The notes under the pieces: generated by a model
What the model saw: only the letters and a program-made list of their open reading frames with translations
Told to the model about the DNA's origin: nothing
The model's database searches: none
Translations under genes and position numbers: made by a program
Shown here: positions 23,857-33,840 of the stretch, piece by piece
Layout of the letters: each line of letters opens with the position of its first letter
Position numbering within the stretch: the stretch's first letter is position 1
Source: an uncultured Pelagibacteraceae bacterium
GTDB lineage: Bacteria; Pseudomonadota; Alphaproteobacteria; Pelagibacterales; Pelagibacteraceae
Reading direction: 5' to 3'
Assembly (NCBI GenBank): GCA_902581925.1
Contig: CACHQB010000003.1
Span: 1 to 64,000, forward strand
Length of the DNA: 64,000 nt

Positions 23857-25086
23857 ATGAATAAATTTTTAAAAGAATTTAAAGATAGAGGTTTTTTCTA
23901 TCAGTGCACAAGTGAAGATGAATTATCTAAACAATTAGATGAAGAAAAGATTAAAGGTTATATAGGTTTTGATTGTACAGCTGAAAGCTTGCATGTAGGC
24001 AGCTTATTGCAAATAATGTGTTTGAGGCTACTTCAAAAAAATGGACATCGACCAATAGTTTTGCTTGGCGGAGGAACTACGAGAATTGGAGATCCGTCTG
24101 GTAAAGACAAAACTAGAAAAATATTAAGTGAAGAAGAGATTGAAAAAAATATTAAAAATATCAAAAATATTTTAAAAAAATTTTTAGATAATGATGATGA
24201 AAATACTAAACCAATATTTGTAAATAATTATACTTGGCTTAAAAATATAAATTACATTTCGTTTTTAAGAGATATAGGAAAACATTTCACAATAAATAGA
24301 ATGTTAACATTTGATAGTGTAAAACTTAGATTGGATAGAGAGCAGTCGCTGAGCTATATGGAGTTTAATTATATGATTTTACAAGCATATGATTTTCTTC
24401 AATTATATAAGAAAGAGAATTGTATCTTACAAATTGGAGGTTCAGATCAATGGGGAAATATTGTTAATGGTGTTGAACTTATAAAAAGATATTCTAATAA
24501 TCAAACTTTTGGTTTAACAACGCCCTTAATTACCTTAGCAACTGGTGCTAAAATGGGAAAAACTGAAAGTGGAGCTATTTGGTTAGATGAAAAATACTTA
24601 TCAGTTTATGATTATTGGCAATTTTGGAGAAACGTAGATGATAGAGATGTAATTAAATTTTTAAAAATGTTTACTGAAATTGAAATTAAGGAAATAGAAA
24701 CGATTAAAGATAAAGATATAAATGAATTAAAAATACTACTTGCTAATAAAACTACAGAAATGTTACATGGAAAGGAAGCAGCTAAAAATTCTGAGCAAGC
24801 AGCAAAAGAAGCTTTTTCGGGAAAAACTCTAGGATCGAACTTGCCTAAAGTTAATGTTCAATCAAATAAAATAGAAGAAAAAATAAATATAGTAGACCTT
24901 GTTTTATTATCTAAATTAGAAAACTCAAAAAGCGAAATCAGAAGACTTATAAAAGGGAATGCGGTTAAAATAAATGATGATGTTATTTCAGATGAAAAAT
25001 TCGAAATCAATAAAAATTTATTTAAAGATAACTATCTTAAACTTTCCCTTGGAAAAAAAAGACACATTAAAATTGAATTAAATTAA
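23857..25086 (+). CDS. tyrS: Tyrosyl-tRNA synthetase
   Basis: A 409-residue class I aminoacyl-tRNA synthetase. The HIGH-type motif is 'LHVGSLLQ' in 'GFDCTAESLHVGSL' and the KMSKS-type motif is 'AKMGKTESG' near residue 230, as is normal for TyrRS. 'LQIGGSDQWGNIVNG' binds tyrosine. A C-terminal S4-like RNA-binding domain is visible at about 345-409 ('SKSEIRRLIKGNAVKIND'). The stop shares a TTAA with the convergent AsmA-like gene at 25083-25086. Confidence 0.96.
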   Translation: MNKFLKEFKDRGFFYQCTSEDELSKQLDEEKIKGYIGFDCTAESLHVGSLLQIMCLRLLQKNGHRPIVLLGGGTTRIGDPSGKDKTRKILSEEEIEKNIKNIKNILKKFLDNDDENTKPIFVNNYTWLKNINYISFLRDIGKHFTINRMLTFDSVKLRLDREQSLSYMEFNYMILQAYDFLQLYKKENCILQIGGSDQWGNIVNGVELIKRYSNNQTFGLTTPLITLATGAKMGKTESGAIWLDEKYLSVYDYWQFWRNVDDRDVIKFLKMFTEIEIKEIETIKDKDINELKILLANKTTEMLHGKEAAKNSEQAAKEAFSGKTLGSNLPKVNVQSNKIEEKINIVDLVLLSKLENSKSEIRRLIKGNAVKINDDVISDEKFEINKNLFKDNYLKLSLGKKRHIKIELN

Positions 25087-27512
25087 TTTTTTTTAATTTT
25101 CTCTAAAGTTCTTGTAATAAATCTAGGAGTCAAAGATTTTATAGGATTTACTGAAGTTTCTAAATTTCTAGGAGGACCTTTAATTTTAAAGCTAACTCCA
25201 AAAACACCATCACCTACTTTCTTTCCAATCAATAAATCTCCAAGCAAAGGTATAGAAGCAATAGATCTGTTAATAGTCGTTGCTGGAACCAAGGTTCCTC
25301 TTAAACTAATTAATTTATCCTCTTCAATGTAACCTTCCAACAAAATTGATATAGCTGGGCCAATTGCGTATAGCTCTTGAATTTTCATAAGCTTATTTTG
25401 ATTAGTAAAATTCATCTCAAAATCTGTAAATCTAATCCCCTCTCCTGTAAGTAAGTCTGCTATTCCTTGAAGAGACGCGAGAGATAACAACTTGGCTAGC
25501 GCTGGAATTTCTTTAACTTTAAAATTATCAATTACTAATTTAGAAGTTGAAACTTCATTTTTTTTAAAAGAGTAAAAATCTAAATATCCCTCCCTACCAT
25601 CTTTAAATCCTTTAATGAATTTATATCTGTCAACAAGGGGTTTTGCCATAGATGAGGTAAGTGTAGTGATTTTTTCACCTTGATTATTTGTTCTAATTGT
25701 AAATTTTATATTTTGTATATCATTAAAAAAAGCTAAAAGATCTGCCTCTACCACTTTATTGTTATTAATTTTTATCTTTCCATCTAAATCCTTAACAAAA
25801 TATATTTTATCAAAATAAACTTCATCTAAATTTAGGTCTACAATTATATTATTTTCAAAAAAATTTTTTTCTTTATTCTCATTGGCATCTAGTAAATCAG
25901 AAATTAAAGAATTTGCATTAAATGAGGTGCCATCAATTAAATATTTTTTGCCTTCTATTTTTTTTATATTGTAATTATTTTTTTTATTTTCTGTATCTAA
26001 ATAATTTAAATTTACCTGATCAATTTTTATTAATTGATTAGAATTGTTTAAAGATAAATTCTTAATTTTAATATTGTTATTTTCTTCATTAAGAACAAAG
26101 CTATTAATATTAAGATTTTTATTATTTTTTAGTTCTCCATTAATTTGTATATACATTTTACTATCATCTTTTTTTTGATAATTAATTCTATCAATTGTAA
26201 ATTTAGTATTTGTTATATTCAAATTAGTATTAAAATTTATTTTATTTTCTTTTTTCTCAATAAAATAATCAATTTCTTCAAAATCTTTATCTATTTTAAA
26301 TTTCCCAGAACCTGAAAAAGTAAGATTATTATTTTTAAATTTAATTCTTAATTTCTGATTATTTAAATCAATTTTTTTATTGGTTTGAGGGAAAAAAATT
26401 TTTAAAAAATCTTGTTGTTCTAAAACTATATTTTTTAAAAATAACTCTGAATCTATATTTAAATCTTTATCATTTTTATTTATTAAATATTTTATTTCAT
26501 CTACTTCATTAGCATTTAATTGAATTTGTCCCTCACCTTTAATTGATAAATTCTTGTCCTTATAATTTAAATTTAATTCATGATTATCAAGCAAAATTAA
26601 ATCATCGACTTCTGGAAAATAATTATTAATTATTTTTAATTTTTTATATTTAAGCTGAGTAATATTTACATCAGAACTTAATATAATATTTTTAACTTTA
26701 AATTTTTCGTCTATTTCAAAAGAAAATTCATTATTTGTTTTAAATTTAGCTTCATCAATAATTATATTTTCAAAGCTTAAATTTAATAATTTTAATATAT
26801 TTGAATTTAAATTTGACTGATCGTTTTCAACAATAGCATCAACTAAAAAACTATTTTTTTTCTTTTTTATGTTTAATTTTTTTGAGGTAAATTCAACTTC
26901 TTTTGCTTTAAAATTTATTTCGTTAAAAAGATAATTATCTTTTTGAAAATTGAAATTTAAATTTATATTTTTAAAATTTGCCTTATTTAAAAAATTAATA
27001 TTTGCATCTTTTATTAAACCCACAATTTCATAATCATTTTTAATTTTGCCATTTTCATCGATGTTCAAATTCAAATCTATAATTACATGACCTTTTTTTA
27101 CAATTTTTTCTAATATAAATAATTGAGGTTTATTATTTGTCGTCCGAATAAATTTAATTAAATCATTTAATAATATAGACTTAGTTTTTACCTCTATATT
27201 TGACGATGAAATCTTATTTTTAATTAAAGAACTGAGAGAAACTTCTGTCTTAATACTTTCTAATGCTAAAGGTCTTTTTGAAAAATATACTGTGGTGCCA
27301 ACTGTTTTTGCATAAACTTTTAGTTTGAAAGGATCTAGAGTTAATTTAATTTTTTTTAAATCTAAATCTATCTTTTCGTTTATTAGTAAAATTCTTTTTT
27401 TAATTTGATCGTTTAATTTATCTGTCTCTATACCTACAGTACTAAGGTAAGCTATCAAAATAACTAACACTGACAGAAGTAGGATAAAATATTTTAAAAT
27501 ATTATTTTTCAT
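25083..27512 (-). CDS. AsmA-like / DUF3971-type inner-membrane protein
   Basis: An 809-residue protein with one N-terminal transmembrane helix (about 7-25) and a long periplasmic part rich in beta strands, Asn, Lys and Ile. The C-terminal part has the AsmA_2-like motif region 'GREGYLDFYSFKKNEVSTSKLVIDNFKVKEIPALAKLL' and 'LGDLLIGKKVGDGVFGVSFKIKGP'. Proteins of this group (YhdP, TamB, AsmA) form long grooves and are linked to phospholipid transport to the outer membrane; that role is inferred here. It overlaps prfB by 11 bases and is third in the mrcA-prfB-asmA-like operon. Confidence 0.8.
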   Translation of the reverse strand: MKNNILKYFILLLSVLVILIAYLSTVGIETDKLNDQIKKRILLINEKIDLDLKKIKLTLDPFKLKVYAKTVGTTVYFSKRPLALESIKTEVSLSSLIKNKISSSNIEVKTKSILLNDLIKFIRTTNNKPQLFILEKIVKKGHVIIDLNLNIDENGKIKNDYEIVGLIKDANINFLNKANFKNINLNFNFQKDNYLFNEINFKAKEVEFTSKKLNIKKKKNSFLVDAIVENDQSNLNSNILKLLNLSFENIIIDEAKFKTNNEFSFEIDEKFKVKNIILSSDVNITQLKYKKLKIINNYFPEVDDLILLDNHELNLNYKDKNLSIKGEGQIQLNANEVDEIKYLINKNDKDLNIDSELFLKNIVLEQQDFLKIFFPQTNKKIDLNNQKLRIKFKNNNLTFSGSGKFKIDKDFEEIDYFIEKKENKINFNTNLNITNTKFTIDRINYQKKDDSKMYIQINGELKNNKNLNINSFVLNEENNNIKIKNLSLNNSNQLIKIDQVNLNYLDTENKKNNYNIKKIEGKKYLIDGTSFNANSLISDLLDANENKEKNFFENNIIVDLNLDEVYFDKIYFVKDLDGKIKINNNKVVEADLLAFFNDIQNIKFTIRTNNQGEKITTLTSSMAKPLVDRYKFIKGFKDGREGYLDFYSFKKNEVSTSKLVIDNFKVKEIPALAKLLSLASLQGIADLLTGEGIRFTDFEMNFTNQNKLMKIQELYAIGPAISILLEGYIEEDKLISLRGTLVPATTINRSIASIPLLGDLLIGKKVGDGVFGVSFKIKGPPRNLETSVNPIKSLTPRFITRTLEKIKKN

Positions 27513-28603
27513 TTAATTTATAAAGCGATTGTTCCAAAAATTCATCAATATCACCATCTAATACTTTATCAGGACTAGTACTTTCAAAATTAGTTCTATT
27601 ATCTTTTACAAGTCTGTATGGTTGAAGAACATATGATCTAATTTGATGGCCCCATCCTATTTCAGATTTAGAGCTTTCAACATTGTGATTTTCTTCCTCT
27701 CTTTTTTTAATTTCATAATCATATAATCTCGCTCTCAACATATTCATGCATGTTTCTTTATTTTTATGTTGAGATCTTTCATTTTGACATTGAACAACAA
27801 TTTTTGATGGAATGTGTGTTATCCTAACTGCACTATCAGTAGTGTTAACATGTTGGCCACCTGCTCCACTAGAGCGATAGGTGTCTATTCTTAAATCTTT
27901 TTCTAAAATTTCTATATTTATATTCTCATCCACAACTGGGTAAATCCAAACACTTGCAAAACTTGTGTGCCTTCTAGCTCCAGAGTCGAAAGGTGATATT
28001 CGGACTAATCTATGTATTCCAGATTCTTTTTTTAACCATCCAAAAACATAATCACCATCTATTTTAATTGTGGCTGATTTAATCCCAGCTTCATCACCTT
28101 TATGCTCGCTTATTAAACTTGATTTAAAATTTTTTTTATCAGACCATTTTAAGTACATTCTTCTAAGCATATCGGCCCAATCTTGACTTTCTGTACCTCC
28201 TGCACCGGCATGTATCTCTATATAACAATTTAAAGGGTCAGCCTCATTAGATAAGAAACACTTAATTTCATTTTTTTTAACTTTACTTCTTAAGTCTTTT
28301 ATATTTTCCAGAACTTCTTTTTGAACTTGTAAATTTTCTTCTTGAATTGCCAGTTGATTCAAATCTTCTAAATCTTTTAGTTTTTCAACATTATTATTTA
28401 ATGAATTAGTTAAATCTTCATAAAATTTCTTTTCCTTAATTACTTTTTGAGAATTATTTTTATCCTGCCAAAAATTGGCACTCAGCATTTGTGAATTTAA
28501 AGATTGCAGTTTTGAATGGATGTTGTTTTGTTCAAAGATACTCCAGTATTTTTTGATTTATCTTTTCAATCTCTTCTTTAAAATTTTGATAATTATTATC
28601 CAT
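27502..28603 (-). CDS. prfB: Peptide chain release factor 2, expressed by programmed +1 frameshift
   Basis: RF2 reads UAA and UGA. The gene begins with ATG at 28603 and runs 23 codons ('MDNNYQNFKEEIEKINQ'...'EYL') to an in-frame TGA at 28532-28534. Skipping one base after CTT continues as 'EQNNIHSKLQSLNSQ' and then the long frame to 27502, giving 366 residues, the normal RF2 length. The catalytic motif is in 'SSGAGGQHVNTTDSAV'. The start overlaps the stop of the PBP1A gene by one base (TAATG). The frameshift lets RF2 control its own level, as in E. coli. Confidence 0.95.
28532..28546 (-). promoter_or_regulatory. prfB: prfB programmed +1 frameshift site
   Basis: On the coding strand the site reads CTGGAG-TAT-CTTTGA-A: a Shine-Dalgarno-like GGAG just upstream, the slippery CUU leucine codon, and UGA in the A site. 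This copies the classical RF2 site (a purine-rich element, then UAU CUU UGA). The base after UGA is A rather than the usual C, which may change efficiency. Confidence 0.93.
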
Positions 28604-30939
28604 TAATAAAACTTTAATATATTATTTAAATCTAATCTATCTGAATTTGTAAAAAGCACTTTACCATCAACTACATTTTGTTTTTTAAAGACCTCAATAA
28701 TAGTATTTTTTGAGTTAAATTTTGCTTTTTGTCCAGTCAAAGGATCAACAACCATCATAACTGTTCCTTTTGCAGCTTTAAATGGTCTTGCTTCATATTT
28801 ATTGACAGAATCGCTTATAAAACTTTTAAAAATTGGCAGAGCAGTTTTAGATCCTGTTTCATATTTTCCTAGTGGACTAGGATTATCAGAGCCAACATAA
28901 ACACCAACTAATAAATTTGAGGTAAAGCCTATAAACCAAGTATCAGTATTTTTATTTGTCGTACCAGTTTTACCTGCAATATTTAAATTTAATTCCTTTA
29001 ATTTTTTAGCTGTACCTCTTTGAACAACTCCCTCTAATAACGATGTCATTTGAAAAGCTGTTTCTGGAGAAAAGATCTTCCTATAATTATTTTTGATTTC
29101 AGGATAATCGTCTGTTAAATAGGAAATCTGATCACAATTTATGCATTTTCTTTCATAATTGTTAAAAATAGTATTTCCCTCACTGTCTTGAATTCTATCT
29201 ATTAGTATTGGTTCAACAAGCTTTCCTCCATTAACAAAAACTGAATAAGCAGACGTAAGTTGTAATAAAGTAGTTTCAGCAGATCCCAAAGATATAGATA
29301 AAAGTTCCTCTGGATCATCATAAATTTTTAATGACTTTGAAAAATCAACTATTTTCTTTATACCAAGATTTTGGGCTATTCTTACTGTCATTAAATTTCT
29401 AGATTTCTCCAAACCTACCCTTAAAGTAGATGGTCCATAAAATTTTTTTCCATAATTTTCTGGTTTCCACATTTTTAAATCATCTCCTTGGTCTAAAACT
29501 AGTGGTGCATCTAATACTAATGATGTTGGTGTAAAATTATTCTCTAAAGCTAATGCATAAACAAATGGCTTAAAAGCTGATCCAGGCTGTCTTTTAGCTT
29601 GAGTTGCTCTGTTAAACTCACTTTGCTTAAAACTAAAACCACCACTTAATGCTAAAACTCTGCCAGTAAATGGATTCATCACAACAATGCCACCGTTTAC
29701 ATTTGGTAGTTGTTGTAAATTAAAAATATTTTCCTTAACTTTTTTAACATAAATAACATCACCAGGTTTTAATAATTTCTTAAACTCTTTCTTTGTCCAA
29801 GAAATGCTCTTATATTCTATAATACCTTTGATATTATCTTCTGTTTCTATTTCTGCTGAAAATTTATTTATTTTTTTGACTATTGCTAATTTCCAATTAA
29901 TTGAATTTTCTAATTTATACTTTTTTAAATCTTTTTTCCATTCTGAATTATAAATTTTATTTGTAAGTGGTCCTCTCCATCCCTTTCTTTTATCATATGC
30001 GATTAATCCATCTCGAAGAGATTTTGTTGCAATTGTTTGTAAATTTAAATCTATTGGAGTATTAATATTTAAACCTTGTTTGTAAACTTTATCATAACTA
30101 AAAGTTTCGATAACACTCTTTCTAACATCTTCAATAAAGTATTGAGCGTCTTCTAAATAAATTTTTTTATTTTTTTTTAAAATTATTTCCTCATTTATGA
30201 GTTTTTCATACCATTCTGATGTTAAATAATTATTTTCGTATAAATTTTTTAATACTAAATTTCTTCTAAATTTTGCTAAATCAGGATTTTTATAAGGATT
30301 ATATTTGCTTGGAGCTTTTGGTAAAGCAGCTAATAAAGCAGCTTGTGAATAATTTAAATCTCTGATTGATTTATCAAAATACTCCAGACTTGCAGCTGCA
30401 ACCCCGTATGCTCCGCTTCCAAGATAAATTTGATTAAGATATAACTCTAAAATCCTTTCCTTTGATAAAGCTCTTTCAATCCTAAATGCTAAAATTGCTT
30501 CTTTAATTTTTCTATTTAAACTTACCTCGTTTGTTAATAAAAAGTTTTTTGCAACCTGCTGGGTTATTGTTGATGCACCCTCCAATCTCTTTGAAGATAA
30601 TATATTTGATATATTGTTTATTGTAGCTCTAATAACACCTTTAGCATCAACACCAGGGTGTGAAAAAAAATTTTTATCTTCTGCAGATAAAAAAGCATTA
30701 ATTACATTTTTAGGTATGGAGTTAAAAGGAACAAATACTCTTTTTTCTTGAGAAAAATCTGCAACTAATTCTCCTTCTCCTGAGTAAACTTTGCTTGAAA
30801 CTGATGGTTTGTAATTTGTTAAAAATTTGTAGTCAGGAAGATCATTAGAATAAGCCCATAATATAGTTATGATAAATAAGCCTGATAATAGAATACATGA
30901 TATGGATAATATAAAGATATTTTTCAAAAATTTATTCAT
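28603..30939 (-). CDS. mrcA: Class A penicillin-binding protein 1A (transglycosylase/transpeptidase)
   Basis: A 778-residue bifunctional peptidoglycan synthase. There is a short cytoplasmic N-terminus and one transmembrane helix (about 8-30). The glycosyltransferase domain has catalytic E87 in 'LSAEDKNFFSHPGVD' and 'STITQQVAKNFLL'. The transpeptidase domain has S454 in 'GSAFKPF' (SXXK), 'SRNL' in the SXN position, and 'GKTGTTNKN' (KTG). An OB-like insertion lies between the domains. The PBP1A family is favoured over PBP1B by length and domain order. It is the first gene of an operon with prfB and the AsmA-like gene. Confidence 0.93.
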   Translation of the reverse strand: MNKFLKNIFILSISCILLSGLFIITILWAYSNDLPDYKFLTNYKPSVSSKVYSGEGELVADFSQEKRVFVPFNSIPKNVINAFLSAEDKNFFSHPGVDAKGVIRATINNISNILSSKRLEGASTITQQVAKNFLLTNEVSLNRKIKEAILAFRIERALSKERILELYLNQIYLGSGAYGVAAASLEYFDKSIRDLNYSQAALLAALPKAPSKYNPYKNPDLAKFRRNLVLKNLYENNYLTSEWYEKLINEEIILKKNKKIYLEDAQYFIEDVRKSVIETFSYDKVYKQGLNINTPIDLNLQTIATKSLRDGLIAYDKRKGWRGPLTNKIYNSEWKKDLKKYKLENSINWKLAIVKKINKFSAEIETEDNIKGIIEYKSISWTKKEFKKLLKPGDVIYVKKVKENIFNLQQLPNVNGGIVVMNPFTGRVLALSGGFSFKQSEFNRATQAKRQPGSAFKPFVYALALENNFTPTSLVLDAPLVLDQGDDLKMWKPENYGKKFYGPSTLRVGLEKSRNLMTVRIAQNLGIKKIVDFSKSLKIYDDPEELLSISLGSAETTLLQLTSAYSVFVNGGKLVEPILIDRIQDSEGNTIFNNYERKCINCDQISYLTDDYPEIKNNYRKIFSPETAFQMTSLLEGVVQRGTAKKLKELNLNIAGKTGTTNKNTDTWFIGFTSNLLVGVYVGSDNPSPLGKYETGSKTALPIFKSFISDSVNKYEARPFKAAKGTVMMVVDPLTGQKAKFNSKNTIIEVFKKQNVVDGKVLFTNSDRLDLNNILKFY

Positions 30940-31042
30940 TTTGTTTCCATTATATCTTGGAATTTGTTAAAGATATGGCAAGCAAATTAAACAAAATTTT
31001 ATAAAAAATTTAAATATTAATGAAAATAAAAATTAGAAAATT

Positions 31043-32839
31043 ATGGAAAAAAATTTATATATCGATGCTTCGCATCCAAATGAAACGAGAGTTGTTCTTA
31101 AATCAGGCGACAATATTGAAGATTACGAGTATGAAGGTTTAAAGAATAATTTAATAAAAAATAATATTTATTTAGGAAAAGTAAGTCGGATTGAACCATC
31201 TCTACAGGCTGCATTTGTAGATTTTGGAAGAGAAAGACATGGATTTCTCTCTTTTAACGATATTCAGTCAGATTATTATCAAATTCCAAAAGGAGATTTA
31301 GATAAAATTAAAGAGGAAGAGGAAAAAGCAAGAGAAGAACTTTCTAAAGAAGTTGAAGCTAAAGATGAAGAAAATCTTGCGGAAGGAAAATTAGAAATAG
31401 ACGATCCTCTTGAAAAAGAAAATCAAGATGAAAGAGATGAGGAAACTCTAAATAAAAATAACTCAACAGATAAAGAAAATAAAAAAGAACAGAAATTTAG
31501 ATTTAAAAGATATAAAATTCAGGAAGTTATTAAACCAAATCAAGTTATATTAGTACAAGTTACAAAAGATGAGCGAGGTCAAAAAGGTGCAGCTCTTAGC
31601 ACTTTTATTTCAATCGCTGGAAAATACATAGTCCTAATGCCAAATACTCCTAAAGGTGGAGGTATATCTAGAAAGATATTTAATCCAGCAGATAGAAAAA
31701 AAATAAGAACAATATTGAATGAAATTGAAATACCACGTGAGATGGGTTTGATTGTTAGGACGGCAGGTAGTAACAAAACTAAAAATGAAATAAATAATGA
31801 TTTAACAACTTTGATTAATACATGGGGTCAGATTAAAGAAAATGCAATTAATTCTATTGCTCCATCATTAATACATCAAGAAAGTGAAATTATTAAGAGA
31901 ACTTTAAGGGATATGTTTGATGAAAACACTCAAAATATAATTGTTGAAGGAAATGAAGGCTACAAAAAAGCTCAATTATTTATGAAAACAATTATGCCAT
32001 CTAGTGTAAAAAAGGTAAAAAAATATAGAGGTAAAATTCCATTATTTATACAAGAAAATATTGAACAAAAATTAAATCAAATTTTTGATTCAGAAATAAA
32101 ACTAAAGTCAGGTGGTTATCTTGTGATTAACCCAACTGAGGCTTTAGTTTCAATAGATATAAACTCAGGTAGCTCAATTAAAGGTAAAAACGTAGAAAGT
32201 ACTGCTCTTGATACCAACATTGAGGCTGCTGAAGAGATTGCAAGACAAATTAAAATTAGAGATTTGTCTGGACTAATTATAATTGATTTTATTGACATGC
32301 TTAATTATGGAAATAGGAGATTAGTAGAGAGAAAACTAAAGGAAAAATGCAGAACAGACAGAGCAAGAATTCAAATAGGAAGAATAAGCAACTTTGGTCT
32401 TTTGGAGATGTCTAGACAAAGATTGAGGGAGAGTGCAATTAAGTGGAAAGTTACTTTAACAGATGAATCTTTTGCACAAAAACTTCTAAAAATTGTCGAA
32501 TTGAAGTCAGTAATTAATAAAGCAAAATTTGTTGAATTGAAAGTTTGTGAAAAAATTTCCAACTTTCTGAAGGAAAATTTTGTGAACGATTTAACTTATT
32601 TTGAAAAAAAAAATAAAATGAAAATTGATATTATAAGTGACAATTCATTAATCATTCCTGAGTATATAATAAATTTTCAAAATAAATCAAAAAAGACAAT
32701 TGAGCTAGTAGAGTATTTTGAAAAATTGAAAAATTTACAAATTCAAATTAAAGAAAATAAATTTTCAGAAAAAAAAGTAAATAAAAAAATTATTAAAAAA
32801 ACTTATAAAAAAAAAAGATATTTTAAAAAATCTAAATAA
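31043..32839 (+). CDS. rng: Ribonuclease E/G family protein
   Basis: A 598-residue endoribonuclease of the RNase E/G family for mRNA decay and rRNA processing. The S1 domain starts 'NIYLGKVSRIEPSLQAAFVDFGRERHGFLSFNDI' at about residue 36 and carries a long acidic, Lys/Glu-rich insertion at about 88-153. The DNase I-like catalytic domain has 'LVINPTEALVSIDINSGSS' and 'SGLIIIDFIDMLNYGNRR' with the metal-binding aspartates. After 'LEMSRQRLRES' the usual Zn-link CPXCXG motif is missing. The C-terminus is short and lysine-rich, unlike the long scaffold of enteric RNase E, so RNase G or a minimal RNase E are equally possible. Confidence 0.88.
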   Translation: MEKNLYIDASHPNETRVVLKSGDNIEDYEYEGLKNNLIKNNIYLGKVSRIEPSLQAAFVDFGRERHGFLSFNDIQSDYYQIPKGDLDKIKEEEEKAREELSKEVEAKDEENLAEGKLEIDDPLEKENQDERDEETLNKNNSTDKENKKEQKFRFKRYKIQEVIKPNQVILVQVTKDERGQKGAALSTFISIAGKYIVLMPNTPKGGGISRKIFNPADRKKIRTILNEIEIPREMGLIVRTAGSNKTKNEINNDLTTLINTWGQIKENAINSIAPSLIHQESEIIKRTLRDMFDENTQNIIVEGNEGYKKAQLFMKTIMPSSVKKVKKYRGKIPLFIQENIEQKLNQIFDSEIKLKSGGYLVINPTEALVSIDINSGSSIKGKNVESTALDTNIEAAEEIARQIKIRDLSGLIIIDFIDMLNYGNRRLVERKLKEKCRTDRARIQIGRISNFGLLEMSRQRLRESAIKWKVTLTDESFAQKLLKIVELKSVINKAKFVELKVCEKISNFLKENFVNDLTYFEKKNKMKIDIISDNSLIIPEYIINFQNKSKKTIELVEYFEKLKNLQIQIKENKFSEKKVNKKIIKKTYKKKRYFKKSK

Positions 32840-33605
32840 TTCCTTTTGTTGGAGAGGATGGATTGCCCATTAAAATTTTGTCAATTCTTCCAGATTTATA
32901 TGATTGTCTTCCTGCTATGACTGCATTCTTAAAAGCTAGCGCCATTTCAAAAGGTTTTTTTGCTTTTGCTATTGCAGTGTTAACAAGCACTCCATCACAT
33001 CCCAGCTCCATTGCAATTGTTGCATCTGAAGCCTGACCTAAGCCAGCATCTATAATTAAAGGAAGTTTAGTTTGTTTCCTAATAATTTGAATATTTATTT
33101 TATTTTGTATTCCTAAACCTGATCCGATTGGGGCTGCTAAAGGCATAATTGCATCAGCACCTGAATTTTCAAGACGCTTAGCCATTAAAGGATCGTCATT
33201 GCAATAAACCATAACCTTAAACCCCTCTTTAGCTAAAACTTCTGTAGATTTTAATGTTTCAATCATATCGGGAAATAAGTTTTTTTTATCTCCTAAAACT
33301 TCCAATTTAACTAATTTCCAACCACCTATTTCTCTAGCGAGCCTAAGTGTTCTTAAAGCGTCTCTAGAATTAAAACATCCAGCTGTGTTAGGTAAATATG
33401 TAATTTTTTTTGGATCTATATAATCCATTAACAAAGGCTTATTTTTATCAGTAATATTTACCCTTCTAACAGCTACTGTTACAATTTCTGCTCCAGATAA
33501 TTTAATTGCTTTTGCACACTCAGACATGCTTTTATATTTACCTGTTCCAACAATTAATCTTGAATTAAATTTTTTATTTGCAATAATAAGACTATCTTTT
33601 TTCAA
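32832..33605 (-). CDS. thiG: Thiazole synthase ThiG
   Basis: A 257-residue TIM-barrel enzyme that builds the thiazole ring of thiamine from deoxyxylulose phosphate, an imine of glycine, and sulfur from ThiS. Family motifs are 'FNSRLIVGTGKYKS' near residue 12, 'GAEIVTVAVRRVNI', 'KLVKLEVLGDKKNLFPD' with the Schiff-base lysine region, and 'GAPIGSGLGIQNK'-type phosphate loop ('APIGSGLGIQN'). It begins right after thiS and overlaps the convergent rng by 8 bases. No other thiamine genes lie in the window. Confidence 0.95.
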   Translation of the reverse strand: MKKDSLIIANKKFNSRLIVGTGKYKSMSECAKAIKLSGAEIVTVAVRRVNITDKNKPLLMDYIDPKKITYLPNTAGCFNSRDALRTLRLAREIGGWKLVKLEVLGDKKNLFPDMIETLKSTEVLAKEGFKVMVYCNDDPLMAKRLENSGADAIMPLAAPIGSGLGIQNKINIQIIRKQTKLPLIIDAGLGQASDATIAMELGCDGVLVNTAIAKAKKPFEMALAFKNAVIAGRQSYKSGRIDKILMGNPSSPTKGII

Positions 33606-33824
33606 TTAACCCCCTCCAATAAAATGAACTATTTCAATTTTATCATTTTTATTTAGTTTTATTTTATTAATTTTTTTTTTATCTATTATTTCTTCATTAA
33701 GCTCAATTGCTACTTTATTTAATGGTATTTTTAGATTTTTTAACACCACAGAGAGATTAGTGTCTAGGGTTATAAATTTGATTTTACCATTTATTTTAAT
33801 TTTTATTTTTTTTATTTTTTTCAT
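33606..33824 (-). CDS. thiS: Sulfur carrier protein ThiS
   Basis: A 72-residue ubiquitin-fold sulfur carrier ending 'IVHFIGGG'. The terminal Gly-Gly is thiocarboxylated and gives sulfur to ThiG. The first strand is 'KIKIKINGKIKFI', followed by 'LKIPLNKVAIELNEEII', which matches the family. It is extremely lysine- and isoleucine-rich. The start at 33824 leaves only 16 bases to the divergent aroQ ATG. Confidence 0.9.
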   Translation of the reverse strand: MKKIKKIKIKINGKIKFITLDTNLSVVLKNLKIPLNKVAIELNEEIIDKKKINKIKLNKNDKIEIVHFIGGG

Positions 33825-33840
33825 CGTATATAAATGCTGA

